DNA of 12,024 nt, taken from Spirochaetaceae bacterium (GTDB lineage Bacteria > Spirochaetota > Spirochaetia > Treponematales > Breznakiellaceae). Numbering within the stretch: position 1 is the stretch's first letter; the number at the start of each line of letters is the position of its first letter. The translations under genes and the position numbers were made by a program. Shown piece after piece: positions 6,673 to 11,764 of this stretch. The notes beneath the pieces are model-generated. The model was given only the letters and a program-made list of their open reading frames with translations, was not told where the DNA came from and searched no databases. The stretch is taken from the NCBI GenBank assembly GCA_031288215.1, contig JAITRV010000292.1, forward strand, positions 1 through 12,024. Reading direction: 5' to 3'.

Positions 6673-7158
6673 TTACCCGTTTTTTTTAAGGCATTGCACC
6701 GATTCCCTCAGGGCATCCAGGGCCGCGGCAAGACGCACCTCATTCCGGGACCCGGCATAGTGAAACCGGGTCATCCTCCCCTCCCCTTCCCGGAGTTTTA
6801 CCCCTATCCATACCGTACCCACCGGTACGGTAGAACCATCCCCCTCGGGACCGGCCAGACCCGTCACCGCCACCGCCAGATCCGCGCCGCTGCGTCCCAG
6901 GGCGCCTTCGGCCATAGCCAAGGCCGTCTCCCGGCTCACCGCCCCGTAACGCCGGATCAGATCCCCCGCCACTCCCAGCATGGCCTCCTTAGCCGCCGCC
7001 GTGTAACACACGTAGGAACCCCAAAAAACCCGGGACGCCCCGGGAATCTGAGCCAGGAGATCCGCCACCAGGCCGGCGGTACAGGACTCCGCCGCGGCCA
7101 GGGTCAGGGAGCCGGCGGAAAGGCGCCGGATCAGCTCCACAGCCGCCGCCTCAGCCAT
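6673..7158 (-). CDS. pncC: Nicotinamide-nucleotide amidase, stand-alone CinA C-terminal domain (PncC)
   Basis: PncC hydrolyses nicotinamide mononucleotide to nicotinate mononucleotide, recycling pyridine nucleotides. The 161-aa protein has the family motifs: AAESCTAG (22-29, nucleophile region with Ser25), the SYVCYTAAAKEAMLGV block with Lys57, the GAVSRETALAMAEGA helix, TGLAGPEG (99-106) and PVGTVWIGV (112-120). The CinA N-terminal (MoaB-like) domain is absent. The ATG at 7158 is chosen because it gives the family length and overlaps the bactofilin stop by 8 nt (ATGGCTGA), implying translational coupling; upstream in-frame codons give an Arg-rich extension that is only bactofilin coding read in another frame. 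It is the last gene of the rpsT operon before the rho promoter. Confidence 0.9.
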   Translation of the reverse strand: MAEAAAVELIRRLSAGSLTLAAAESCTAGLVADLLAQIPGASRVFWGSYVCYTAAAKEAMLGVAGDLIRRYGAVSRETALAMAEGALGRSGADLAVAVTGLAGPEGDGSTVPVGTVWIGVKLREGEGRMTRFHYAGSRNEVRLAAALDALRESVQCLKKNG

Positions 7159-7561
7159 GAGCCTGCAATTCCGCCTTGATCTCCTCCGTGGGCCGGGAAA
7201 AGATCTCCACATCCTTCTCAATCCCCGTCATCTCGCACTGGCCCTCGAAAATGACCCCGTCGGCAATCCGCAGCCGGGCGGCGCTGACATCCCCCCGGAC
7301 TACGGCGCCGGTTAACATATCGACCTTATCCATGGCATTCACGGTCCCTATGACGGTTCCGTAGACCACCAGGGAGCTTACCGAAATATGATCCGCCTCC
7401 ACCACGGCGCCCTTGTCCACGATGAGGGCCCCGGTGGCCTCAATGGTCCCTTTGAACCGCCCCTGGATACAGAGGGTTTCCTTAAACCGCAAAAAGCCGT
7501 TAAAACGGGTGGTATTCCCAAAAACCACCGATGGCTGCCCGGCGCTTCTCTTTTCATCCAT
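7151..7561 (-). CDS. Bactofilin (polymer-forming cytoskeletal protein)
   Basis: Bactofilins polymerise without nucleotides into filaments that position envelope enzymes and shape cells; in spirochaetes a role in cell shape is plausible. The 136-aa protein has a short N-terminal tail, a core of right-handed beta-helix repeats (about 15-115: FNGFLRFKETLCIQGRFKG, IVDKGAVVEADHISV, VVYGTVIGTVNAMDKVDM, GAVVRGDVSAARLRI) and a short charged tail. There is no membrane segment. The ATG lies 8 nt after the response-regulator stop; GAGGAG overlapping the end of that gene is its SD, with a rather long 11-nt spacer. Its stop overlaps pncC. The position downstream of lnt suggests a link to envelope biogenesis, which is inference. 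Confidence 0.9.
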   Translation of the reverse strand: MDEKRSAGQPSVVFGNTTRFNGFLRFKETLCIQGRFKGTIEATGALIVDKGAVVEADHISVSSLVVYGTVIGTVNAMDKVDMLTGAVVRGDVSAARLRIADGVIFEGQCEMTGIEKDVEIFSRPTEEIKAELQAHG

Positions 7562-7569
7562 AAATTTTC

Positions 7570-8295
7570 TTACTCCTCATTCAGGGAGTTTCGTATCTGT
7601 TTTTCCAGAACCGTGAGACCGATTTCATTTTGCTTCATCCCCTCCCATTCCGCGATGGTCCGCTCGATCCGGGCATCCAAACCGGCGATTTGCTTCCTGA
7701 CCTCGGCGGACTTTTCCCGGACCGCGTCAAGCAGCCGGGACAGGGTACTCCGATCGATTCCCCCCTCACTGCCTCCTTCGGACTGGGAGAATTGGGCAAT
7801 CACCGCATCAAGATTGTCCATGCTCTTGATAAAATCTTCCATTTCCCGCTTCATGGAGCGGCTGAATTCTTCCGCCAGGTTCAGCCGGACATCCCGAACC
7901 ACGATCTGCCCCAGGAGTTCCCGGTTCCGCAGTACCGCCCGAATTCGGGCCAGGACCTCGGAAAAATTATAGGGTTTGGTAATATAATCGTCGACCCCTA
8001 AATTAAAGCCCTCCACCTTGTCTTTCACATCATCCAGGGCGGAAAACATGATGATGGGAATCTCCCGAAAAGCGGGATCCTTCTTCAAGGTCTTGGTGAC
8101 TTCCCAGCCGGATATCTTAGGCATAATATTATCGAGGATAATAAGATCAGGATAAAAATGCTTGACCTTCTCCAAAGCTTCCGCCCCATTCTCGGCTCTT
8201 TCAACGATGAATCCGAGTTTGGAAAGCATCAAATCGAAGAATTCAAGGTTGATCTGTTCATCGTCCACGATGAGAATCTTTTTACGGCCGCTCAT
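7570..8295 (-). CDS. Response regulator: receiver domain with coiled-coil C-terminus
   Basis: This is a two-component receiver protein. Residues 1-122 are a complete REC domain: acidic pair D11/D12, phospho-acceptor D55 (LIILDNIMP), Ser85 at the switch position (MFSALDD) and the conserved Lys in YITKPY. Residues about 125-241 carry no recognisable DNA-binding or enzymatic domain. They are highly charged and helical (SRSMKREMEDFIKSMDNL, then EKSAEVRKQIAGLDARIERTIAEWE) and look like a coiled coil, so the output is probably protein-protein contact. No histidine kinase lies in the window, so the partner is elsewhere. The start overlaps the end of lnt by 14 nt, and AGGAGG sits 5 nt before the ATG, a very strong ribosome-binding site. 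The bactofilin gene follows 8 nt later, and a functional link is tempting but unproven. Confidence 0.88.
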   Translation of the reverse strand: MSGRKKILIVDDEQINLEFFDLMLSKLGFIVERAENGAEALEKVKHFYPDLIILDNIMPKISGWEVTKTLKKDPAFREIPIIMFSALDDVKDKVEGFNLGVDDYITKPYNFSEVLARIRAVLRNRELLGQIVVRDVRLNLAEEFSRSMKREMEDFIKSMDNLDAVIAQFSQSEGGSEGGIDRSTLSRLLDAVREKSAEVRKQIAGLDARIERTIAEWEGMKQNEIGLTVLEKQIRNSLNEE

Positions 8296-9934
8296 CTTCC
8301 CCTCCTTGCCTATTTCTCTTTATTATACCCCTTCCAAGCCCCCCTATCAATACGATAATCCCCAGGACGGTAAAAATTTGAGCAAAAAAATCCCCCCACC
8401 GGGTATAGAGGGCAGCGCCCGTGACGACGGGGACTTCCACGGTCAGGCCGACCTCGGCAAAGGGCTCCGCCATGGCCAGAAGCCTGCCGCCGGGATCGAT
8501 GCCGCAGGTCTGCCCTGAGGCGGTGGATCGGACCAGGGATCGGCGGTTTTCTACCGCCCGGAACACCGCCATGGCCATGTGCTGCATCTGGGCGGGGAGG
8601 CTCCCGGACCAGGCGTCGTTGGTGAGGTTCACGATGATTTCCGCCCCCGCTTTTACGAAGTCCCGGGAAATATACCCGAAGCTGTCCTCGAAGCAGATGG
8701 GTGTCGAGAATTTGAGGCCGTTGATCGAAAAAACCGTGACCTCCTCCCCCTTTTTCCAGAAATGGGTGTCGGCGTTTTTCAGGGCCTCGTAAACCCAGGG
8801 GAGCTGCTTTTCATAGGGGAAATACTCCGTGAAGGGCACCAGCCGGAGTTTGCGGTACTGATCCAGCAGCTTTCCCCGGTGAAACAGCAGGGCCCCGTTG
8901 TAATCGACCCGGTCCCAGACCCCCTGGGGGGTAATTTCCCGCCGGGCGTCGTCGTTCCCGATGATGAAGGGCACCTCCTGGTCCTTGAGGTAATCCAGGA
9001 GTTCCTTGACCAGGAGGTAAGATGCCTGGTCATCCCGGTAGGTCTGATGCCAGTAGATCCGGGGGACAAAGGCCGTTTCGGACCAGGCCACCAGATCCGG
9101 CTTGGGATCCGCCGCCAGGGCCTCGTCGGAGAGGCGCCTCAATACCCGGAAATTCTGCCGGTAGTCCTCAATATCACCCCGCCAGGGATCGGTGTTATGC
9201 TGGATCAGGGCTATCCGGGCGGTGGGGGCGGCGGGATAATCCCCCAGGGAAAAGGCGCCGTAGATCAGGGCCGACCCCAGGGCGGCGAGGTAGAGGAGGG
9301 CCGGCAGGCGTTCCCGGCGGAAGAATGCTCCCGGAGGGAGGGGGGCCGGTCCTGTCCGTCCGGGTTCCGCCCGCCGGGACAGGATACCCCGGAGGGCGGC
9401 GGCCATATAGGCCGAGGGAAAGACCACCAGGGCGGAAACCCCCCATACCCCGAAGATGCCGGCAATTTGGATCAGGGGAAGCATATACCATTGGGAATAC
9501 CCCATGATGCCGTAGGGGTAGCCCAGAAAGCCCAGGGTCCTGAGGTACTCAAAGGCTATCCAGAGGATCCACTGGAGGATATACCCCCGCCGGGGAAAGA
9601 GGAGGATCGCCAGCCGGAGCAGGGGGAGGAAGAGGGCGAAGTAGGCCAGGTAGATCACCCCCACGATCAGCCCCGCCAGGGGATGGAAAACGCTGAGCCA
9701 ATAGTTAAACAGGCCGTAGGCGGCGTAGCCGTAGAGGGCGCCGAAGAAGACCGCGGCCCCCAGGCTCAACCGGTAACTTAGCCAGAAAAGGGGGATAGCG
9801 GCGATCCAGGCAAGCAGGGAAATGCCCCGGGGGAAAAGCAGGTTGGGAAAGGAAGCGGCAAAGAGCAGGGCGGCAAGGAGAACCGCAACGAAGGACAGCA
9901 GGAAATGCGGGAACCGGCCTCGGGGGGCGTTCAT
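8282..9934 (-). CDS. lnt: Apolipoprotein N-acyltransferase Lnt
   Basis: Lnt adds the third acyl chain to the N-terminal cysteine of lipoproteins in the inner membrane, the last step of lipoprotein maturation. The 550-aa protein has several N-terminal membrane helices (within about 9-185, plus one near 209-228) and a nitrilase-type periplasmic domain (about 238-500). The catalytic triad is readable by motif: E286 in WSETAF, K362 in YRKLRLVPFTEYFP and C414 in TPICFEDSFG. A last membrane helix lies near 516-535. The ATG at 9934 is chosen because it overlaps the HU stop as ATGA; an upstream in-frame start would run 51 nt into HU without family support. The 3' end overlaps the response regulator by 14 nt. 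Spirochaetes are lipoprotein-rich, so the enzyme fits the setting. Confidence 0.95.
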   Translation of the reverse strand: MNAPRGRFPHFLLSFVAVLLAALLFAASFPNLLFPRGISLLAWIAAIPLFWLSYRLSLGAAVFFGALYGYAAYGLFNYWLSVFHPLAGLIVGVIYLAYFALFLPLLRLAILLFPRRGYILQWILWIAFEYLRTLGFLGYPYGIMGYSQWYMLPLIQIAGIFGVWGVSALVVFPSAYMAAALRGILSRRAEPGRTGPAPLPPGAFFRRERLPALLYLAALGSALIYGAFSLGDYPAAPTARIALIQHNTDPWRGDIEDYRQNFRVLRRLSDEALAADPKPDLVAWSETAFVPRIYWHQTYRDDQASYLLVKELLDYLKDQEVPFIIGNDDARREITPQGVWDRVDYNGALLFHRGKLLDQYRKLRLVPFTEYFPYEKQLPWVYEALKNADTHFWKKGEEVTVFSINGLKFSTPICFEDSFGYISRDFVKAGAEIIVNLTNDAWSGSLPAQMQHMAMAVFRAVENRRSLVRSTASGQTCGIDPGGRLLAMAEPFAEVGLTVEVPVVTGAALYTRWGDFFAQIFTVLGIIVLIGGLGRGIIKRNRQGGEDERP

Positions 9935-10269
9935 AGCTCGCTGCCGTTGGTCTCGGAAGGCTCCGCTAAAGCCGGCAGATTCCACACATCCTGCTTTAAC
10001 TCCCTGCCGGGCCTGAATGCGGCGATTCCGTGGGAAGTGACCGAAACCGGTTCGCCGGTCTTAGGGTTCCGCGCCTTTTGGCGGCCCTTTCTGATCCGGA
10101 TTTCAAAGGTTCCAAAGCCCCGGATCTCAACGATCCGGGACTTTATAAGGGAATCCTTTATAATATCAAGAAACAGATCAACGATCTCACGAATTTCCTT
10201 GCGGTTCATTCCGGTTTTTTCATATAAAAAATCAATAATGTCCGCTTTCGTTGTTTTTTTACCTGCCAT
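9931..10269 (-). CDS. HU/IHF-family DNA-binding protein
   Basis: This is a histone-like nucleoid protein of the HU family, a dimer that bends DNA. From MAGKKTTKADIIDFLYEKTG on, it shows the full family: two N-terminal helices, the GFGTFEIRIRKGR strand and the flexible arm with ARNPKTGEPVSV, then a C-terminal helix. The last ~17 residues (WNLPALAEPSETNGSEL) extend beyond the usual ~90-aa HU. The start is ambiguous. ATG at 10269 gives the normal family N-terminus (112 aa) but has no good SD. GTG at 10317 has GGAG 7 nt upstream and would add an acidic 16-residue leader (128 aa). The stop overlaps lnt as ATGA. It follows rpsT within the same operon. Confidence 0.92.
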   Translation of the reverse strand: MAGKKTTKADIIDFLYEKTGMNRKEIREIVDLFLDIIKDSLIKSRIVEIRGFGTFEIRIRKGRQKARNPKTGEPVSVTSHGIAAFRPGRELKQDVWNLPALAEPSETNGSEL

Positions 10270-10297
10270 ATCCCCATACCATGCAGGATCCGCCGCT

Positions 10298-10331
10298 TCC
10301 GGAGAGTCCTCCCCCACCGATCCGCTCCGGA
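10298..10331 (-). promoter_or_regulatory. Hairpin covering a ribosome-binding site between rpsT and HU
   Basis: In the minus-strand message UCCGGAG (10331-10325) can pair perfectly over 7 bp with CUCCGGA (10304-10298), leaving a 20-nt loop. The 5' strand contains the GGAG that would serve the alternative GTG start (10317), which sits in the loop. The stem begins right after the rpsT stop codon (10332-10334), so ribosomes ending rpsT could open it. Confidence 0.45.
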
Positions 10332-10607
10332 TTACTGGGCCGCCTTTAAAGAATTATAAAACCGCTGCATCCGCGACTTCTTTCGAGCCGCCGCGTTTTT
10401 CTTTATGATCCCCTTTCGGGCGGCGGTATCGAGCTTTTTTATCATATCTTTCAGAGCCGCTTCGGCCTCGCCGGCCTCTTTTTTCCTGACAAGGACCACG
10501 AATTTCTTCACGCTGGTCCGGACGGAACTCTTTACGGCCTTATTACGAAGACGCCGCTCCTCACTCTGTCGATGCCGTTTTTCGGCGGAACTGCTTTTAC
10601 CTGCCAA
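10332..10607 (-). CDS. rpsT: 30S ribosomal protein S20, TTG start codon
   Basis: S20 binds 16S rRNA in the small subunit. The 91-aa sequence is typical: AGKSSSAEKRHRQSEERRLRNKAVKSS at the N-terminus, a central KKFVVLVRKKEAGEAEAAL helix, and a basic C-terminal half (ARKGIIKKNAAARKKSRMQRFYN). The start codon must be TTG at 10607: reading upstream in frame there is no ATG, GTG or other TTG before a stop codon (TAA at 10634-10632). A G-run (GGGGG) about 7 nt upstream serves as the ribosome-binding site. E. coli rpsT also begins with UUG, which matters there for autogenous control. It is the first gene of the operon running through pncC. Confidence 0.95.
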   Translation of the reverse strand: MAGKSSSAEKRHRQSEERRLRNKAVKSSVRTSVKKFVVLVRKKEAGEAEAALKDMIKKLDTAARKGIIKKNAAARKKSRMQRFYNSLKAAQ

Positions 10608-10630
10608 AGGAAAACCCCCACAACAACAAA

Positions 10631-10636
10631 TTTATA
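10631..10636 (-). promoter_or_regulatory. Possible -10 box of the rpsT operon
   Basis: TATAAA on the minus strand (10636-10631) lies 23 nt before the rpsT TTG and would give a very short leader. I see no convincing -35 hexamer at 16-18 nt, so this is a weak call. Confidence 0.35.
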
Positions 10637-10780
10637 GCACCCTTCACCCAATTCTACGAATTTGGCCCTGTCAGGCTGCCCTTAATCACAAAAAACTTCC
10701 CCGCAACCGTACCGGAAGGAAAATCGGCATGTTGAGACAAGAACATATCCTCATTCCGCCGGGTTTCGGGGCACTCTTAC

Positions 10781-10817
10781 AAAAAAATGTTCATAAGACC
10801 GTCTATTTCATAGACGG
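10781..10817 (-). terminator. Probable terminator after the zinc-ribbon gene
   Basis: On the minus strand CCGTCTA (10817-10811) and TAGACGG (10805-10799) form a perfect 7-bp stem around TGAAA, 3 nt after the stop codon. A run of seven T follows at 10787-10781, about 11 nt past the stem. That gap is longer than in a textbook intrinsic terminator, so efficiency is uncertain. Confidence 0.5.
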
Positions 10818-10820
10818 CAG

Positions 10821-10991
10821 CTATTTAAAATCCGAAGGACGCCGCTCGGTGCGCTTGCACTTCTCACATTCCGCGACATTTTTAACCTTTCCGGCCTCAA
10901 AAAGGGTCTTCATTTTAATTTCACCCCCGCAAGAACAGAAAAATTTCTGGGTCGAACTGGATGTACGGGCGTTTTTACTGGCCTGAGCCAT
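10821..10991 (-). CDS. Small zinc-ribbon-like protein, 56 aa
   Basis: A short reading frame, easily missed for its size, runs from ATG at 10991 to TAG at 10823-10821. It begins MAQASKNARTSSSTQKFF and then shows a CSC pair (C19, C21) and, 20 residues later, CEKC (C42, C45), a spacing that suggests one four-cysteine zinc site. The N-terminus is Ser/Thr-rich and the C-terminus basic (KRTERRPSDFK). Reality is supported by AAGGAG 7 nt before the ATG, a perfect -35 hexamer upstream and a hairpin with T-run just after the stop. I do not recognise the family. Size and cysteine layout recall small ribosome- or RNA-associated zinc proteins, and it lies just upstream of rpsT on the same strand, but its function is unknown. 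Confidence 0.8.
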   Translation of the reverse strand: MAQASKNARTSSSTQKFFCSCGGEIKMKTLFEAGKVKNVAECEKCKRTERRPSDFK

Positions 10992-11033
10992 GGCTAATCT
11001 CCTTGCCGTTTTCCGGTCTTTTGTATCAGATTC

Positions 11034-11081
11034 TACGGATATGACCGATCCTCAAAATCCCGAGGGTCCAACCTTTCCGTA
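11034..11081 (-). promoter_or_regulatory. Structured 5' leader of the zinc-ribbon gene
   Basis: TACGGA (11081-11076) pairs with TCCGTA (11039-11034). Inside, after an asymmetric internal region, GACCCTC pairs with GAGGATC over 7 positions with one mismatch around an 8-nt loop. The predicted transcription start of the gene (about 11081) coincides with the 5' edge of this element, so it would be the very 5' end of the mRNA. It may be a regulatory or stabilising hairpin. Confidence 0.4.
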
Positions 11082-11087
11082 TACATC

Positions 11088-11117
11088 ACCTTACTATGGA
11101 CTGAGAAAGAATGTCAA
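11088..11117 (-). promoter_or_regulatory. Promoter of the zinc-ribbon gene
   Basis: On the minus strand there is a perfect TTGACA (11117-11112), then an 18-nt spacer and TAAGGT (11093-11088), a poor -10. It lies about 100 nt before the ATG at 10991. The -35 is convincing, the -10 less so. Confidence 0.45.
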
Positions 11118-11342
11118 GATACCGCATTGCGCCATAATTTTTCTAAGTGAAAAGGGGATGTGAGCCAAAATAAAAACAGAGCCCACATTATACCAAGGAC
11201 GCGCTGAATGGAGGGCATCCACCTGGGCTTAGACATGAAAGACAAGAAAAAAATATGCGGGGAGCTTGCCCGGCGGTATCAGGGAGCAGCCTTCAAGGTA
11301 CTTCCGGAGGACATCGGGGGTCTTTTCGACTGCTTATGCGGT

Positions 11343-11357
11343 CGGACCTGCGGTCCG
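11343..11357. repeat. CGGACC-TGC-GGTCCG palindrome
   Basis: A perfect 6-bp inverted repeat with a 3-nt centre. It has the same layout as the palindromes clustered at 11852-12006, so it looks like an isolated member of that family. Confidence 0.5.
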
Positions 11358-11389
11358 CAGCTCCTCCCTATCTCCCTGCTCACTCCGAA

Positions 11390-11408
11390 TTTGGTGCCTG
11401 GCACCAAA
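11390..11408. repeat. Perfect 19-nt palindrome with GGTGCC/GGCACC core
   Basis: TTTGGTGCC and GGCACCAAA are perfect 9-bp arms around a single T. GGTGCC-N-GGCACC palindromes occur repeatedly in many bacterial genomes as REP-like elements; whether that is so here needs the rest of the genome. Confidence 0.6.
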
Positions 11409-11415
11409 AATTGCA

Positions 11416-11472
11416 TTTTTTTTCAATTTTTTTACAAAAAAACAAGATTTTTTTATGAAAGCGTGATATAGT
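11416..11472 (+). promoter_or_regulatory. Phased A/T tracts with extended -10 promoter
   Basis: Four runs (T8 at 11416-11423, T7 at 11427-11433, A7 at 11436-11442, T7 at 11448-11454) have centres about 10-12 bp apart, close to one helical turn, which predicts bent DNA. The promoter follows: TG, one base, then TATAGT (11467-11472), an extended -10, with no good -35 (AAGATT at 17 nt). Curved A-tract DNA upstream of a promoter is typical of strongly expressed RNA genes. The predicted start is about 11479. Confidence 0.5.
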
Positions 11473-11478
11473 ATTCAG

Positions 11479-11692
11479 TAGGTTCTTGAAAGAGAGAACG
11501 ATATATCCGGCCGCTTCCCGGCGGCCAAACCTATCGGGGTTTCTATAAAAAGAGGACCCCGGGGGCAGCGAAACCTGACAAGTATGAACTGCCACCGGGG
11601 TTGCGCTTTACGCAAAGTAATTCTAACCTATCCGGGTAATAATTACAAGCGTAAGGTCCTCTTTATTAAGTTCCGGCGCTGATCTGCGCCGG
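11479..11692 (+). ncRNA. Candidate structured RNA or long mRNA leader, unknown family
   Basis: The stretch is full of perfect complementarities: GTTCT/AGAAC (11482-11486, 11495-11499), GGCCGC/GCGGCC (11509-11514, 11521-11526), AAACC/GGTTT (11527-11531, 11538-11542), a long-range 10-bp pair AAAGAGGACC/GGTCCTCTTT (11549-11558, 11655-11664), CCGGxGGCAG/CTGCCxCCGG (11559-11568, 11589-11598), TTTACGC/GCGTAAG (11607-11613, 11649-11655), GTAATT/AATTAC (11617-11622, 11641-11646) and CCGGCGC/GCGCCGG (11673-11679, 11686-11692). The CTCTTT of the long-range pair can instead pair with AAAGAG near 11489, so two folds compete. I matched it to no family I know (tmRNA, RNase P, SRP, common riboswitches). It ends about 70 nt before a GTG-started reading frame, so it may be that gene's leader. 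Confidence 0.45.
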
Positions 11693-11703
11693 GGGCACCC
11701 GTG

Positions 11704-11733
11704 ATCTGATCCTGGGGACACCTGGGATCAGAT
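11704..11733. repeat. REP-like inverted repeat ATCTGATCC/GGATCAGAT
   Basis: Perfect 9-bp arms (11704-11712 and 11725-11733) enclose a 12-nt centre containing GGGGACA. It lies between the structured RNA and the ribosome-binding site of the last reading frame. The GGGGACA-type centre is reminiscent of REP elements mobilised by RAYT transposases, an association from general knowledge only. Confidence 0.5.
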
Positions 11734-11764
11734 TGTGGGTGTATATATGGAAGGAGGGCGTGCG

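Larger units (their letters stand above)
11208..11471 (+). pseudogene. Possible remnant of a transposase N-terminus
   Basis: An 87-codon frame starts at an ATG with AAGGA 8 nt upstream. Residues about 9-28 (DMKDKKKICGELARRYQGA) resemble the beginning of integrase-type transposases, whose first residues are typically a Lys-rich stretch followed by a KRYxKA motif. After that the similarity stops, and the frame runs into a palindrome, the 19-nt inverted repeat and the A/T tracts, giving a low-complexity tail (FFQFFYKKTRFFYE). I therefore take it as a broken fragment or a chance frame, not a functional gene. Resemblance is from memory of family patterns and is weak. Confidence 0.25.

Noticed and set aside
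6683..6692. T-run after pncC as a terminator
   Set aside because: The run (TTTTTTTTAA on +) is A-rich on the coding strand and lies inside the pncC 3' end; no hairpin precedes it.
6431..6760. 109-codon plus-strand frame between rho and pncC
   Set aside because: It covers the rho leader and promoter antisense and runs into pncC; composition is that of A/T-rich non-coding DNA.
8579..9781. 400-codon plus-strand frame across lnt
   Set aside because: Antisense shadow of lnt, whose catalytic motifs and membrane segments are clear on the minus strand.
10405..10986. 193-codon plus-strand frame upstream of and over rpsT
   Set aside because: It is antisense to rpsT and to the small zinc-ribbon gene, both better supported.
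11549..11664. Retron msr-msd RNA (paired 10-nt ends like a1/a2)
   Set aside because: The paired ends fit, but no reverse transcriptase is seen; the following frame does not look like one. Sequence to the right of the window would be needed to reopen this.
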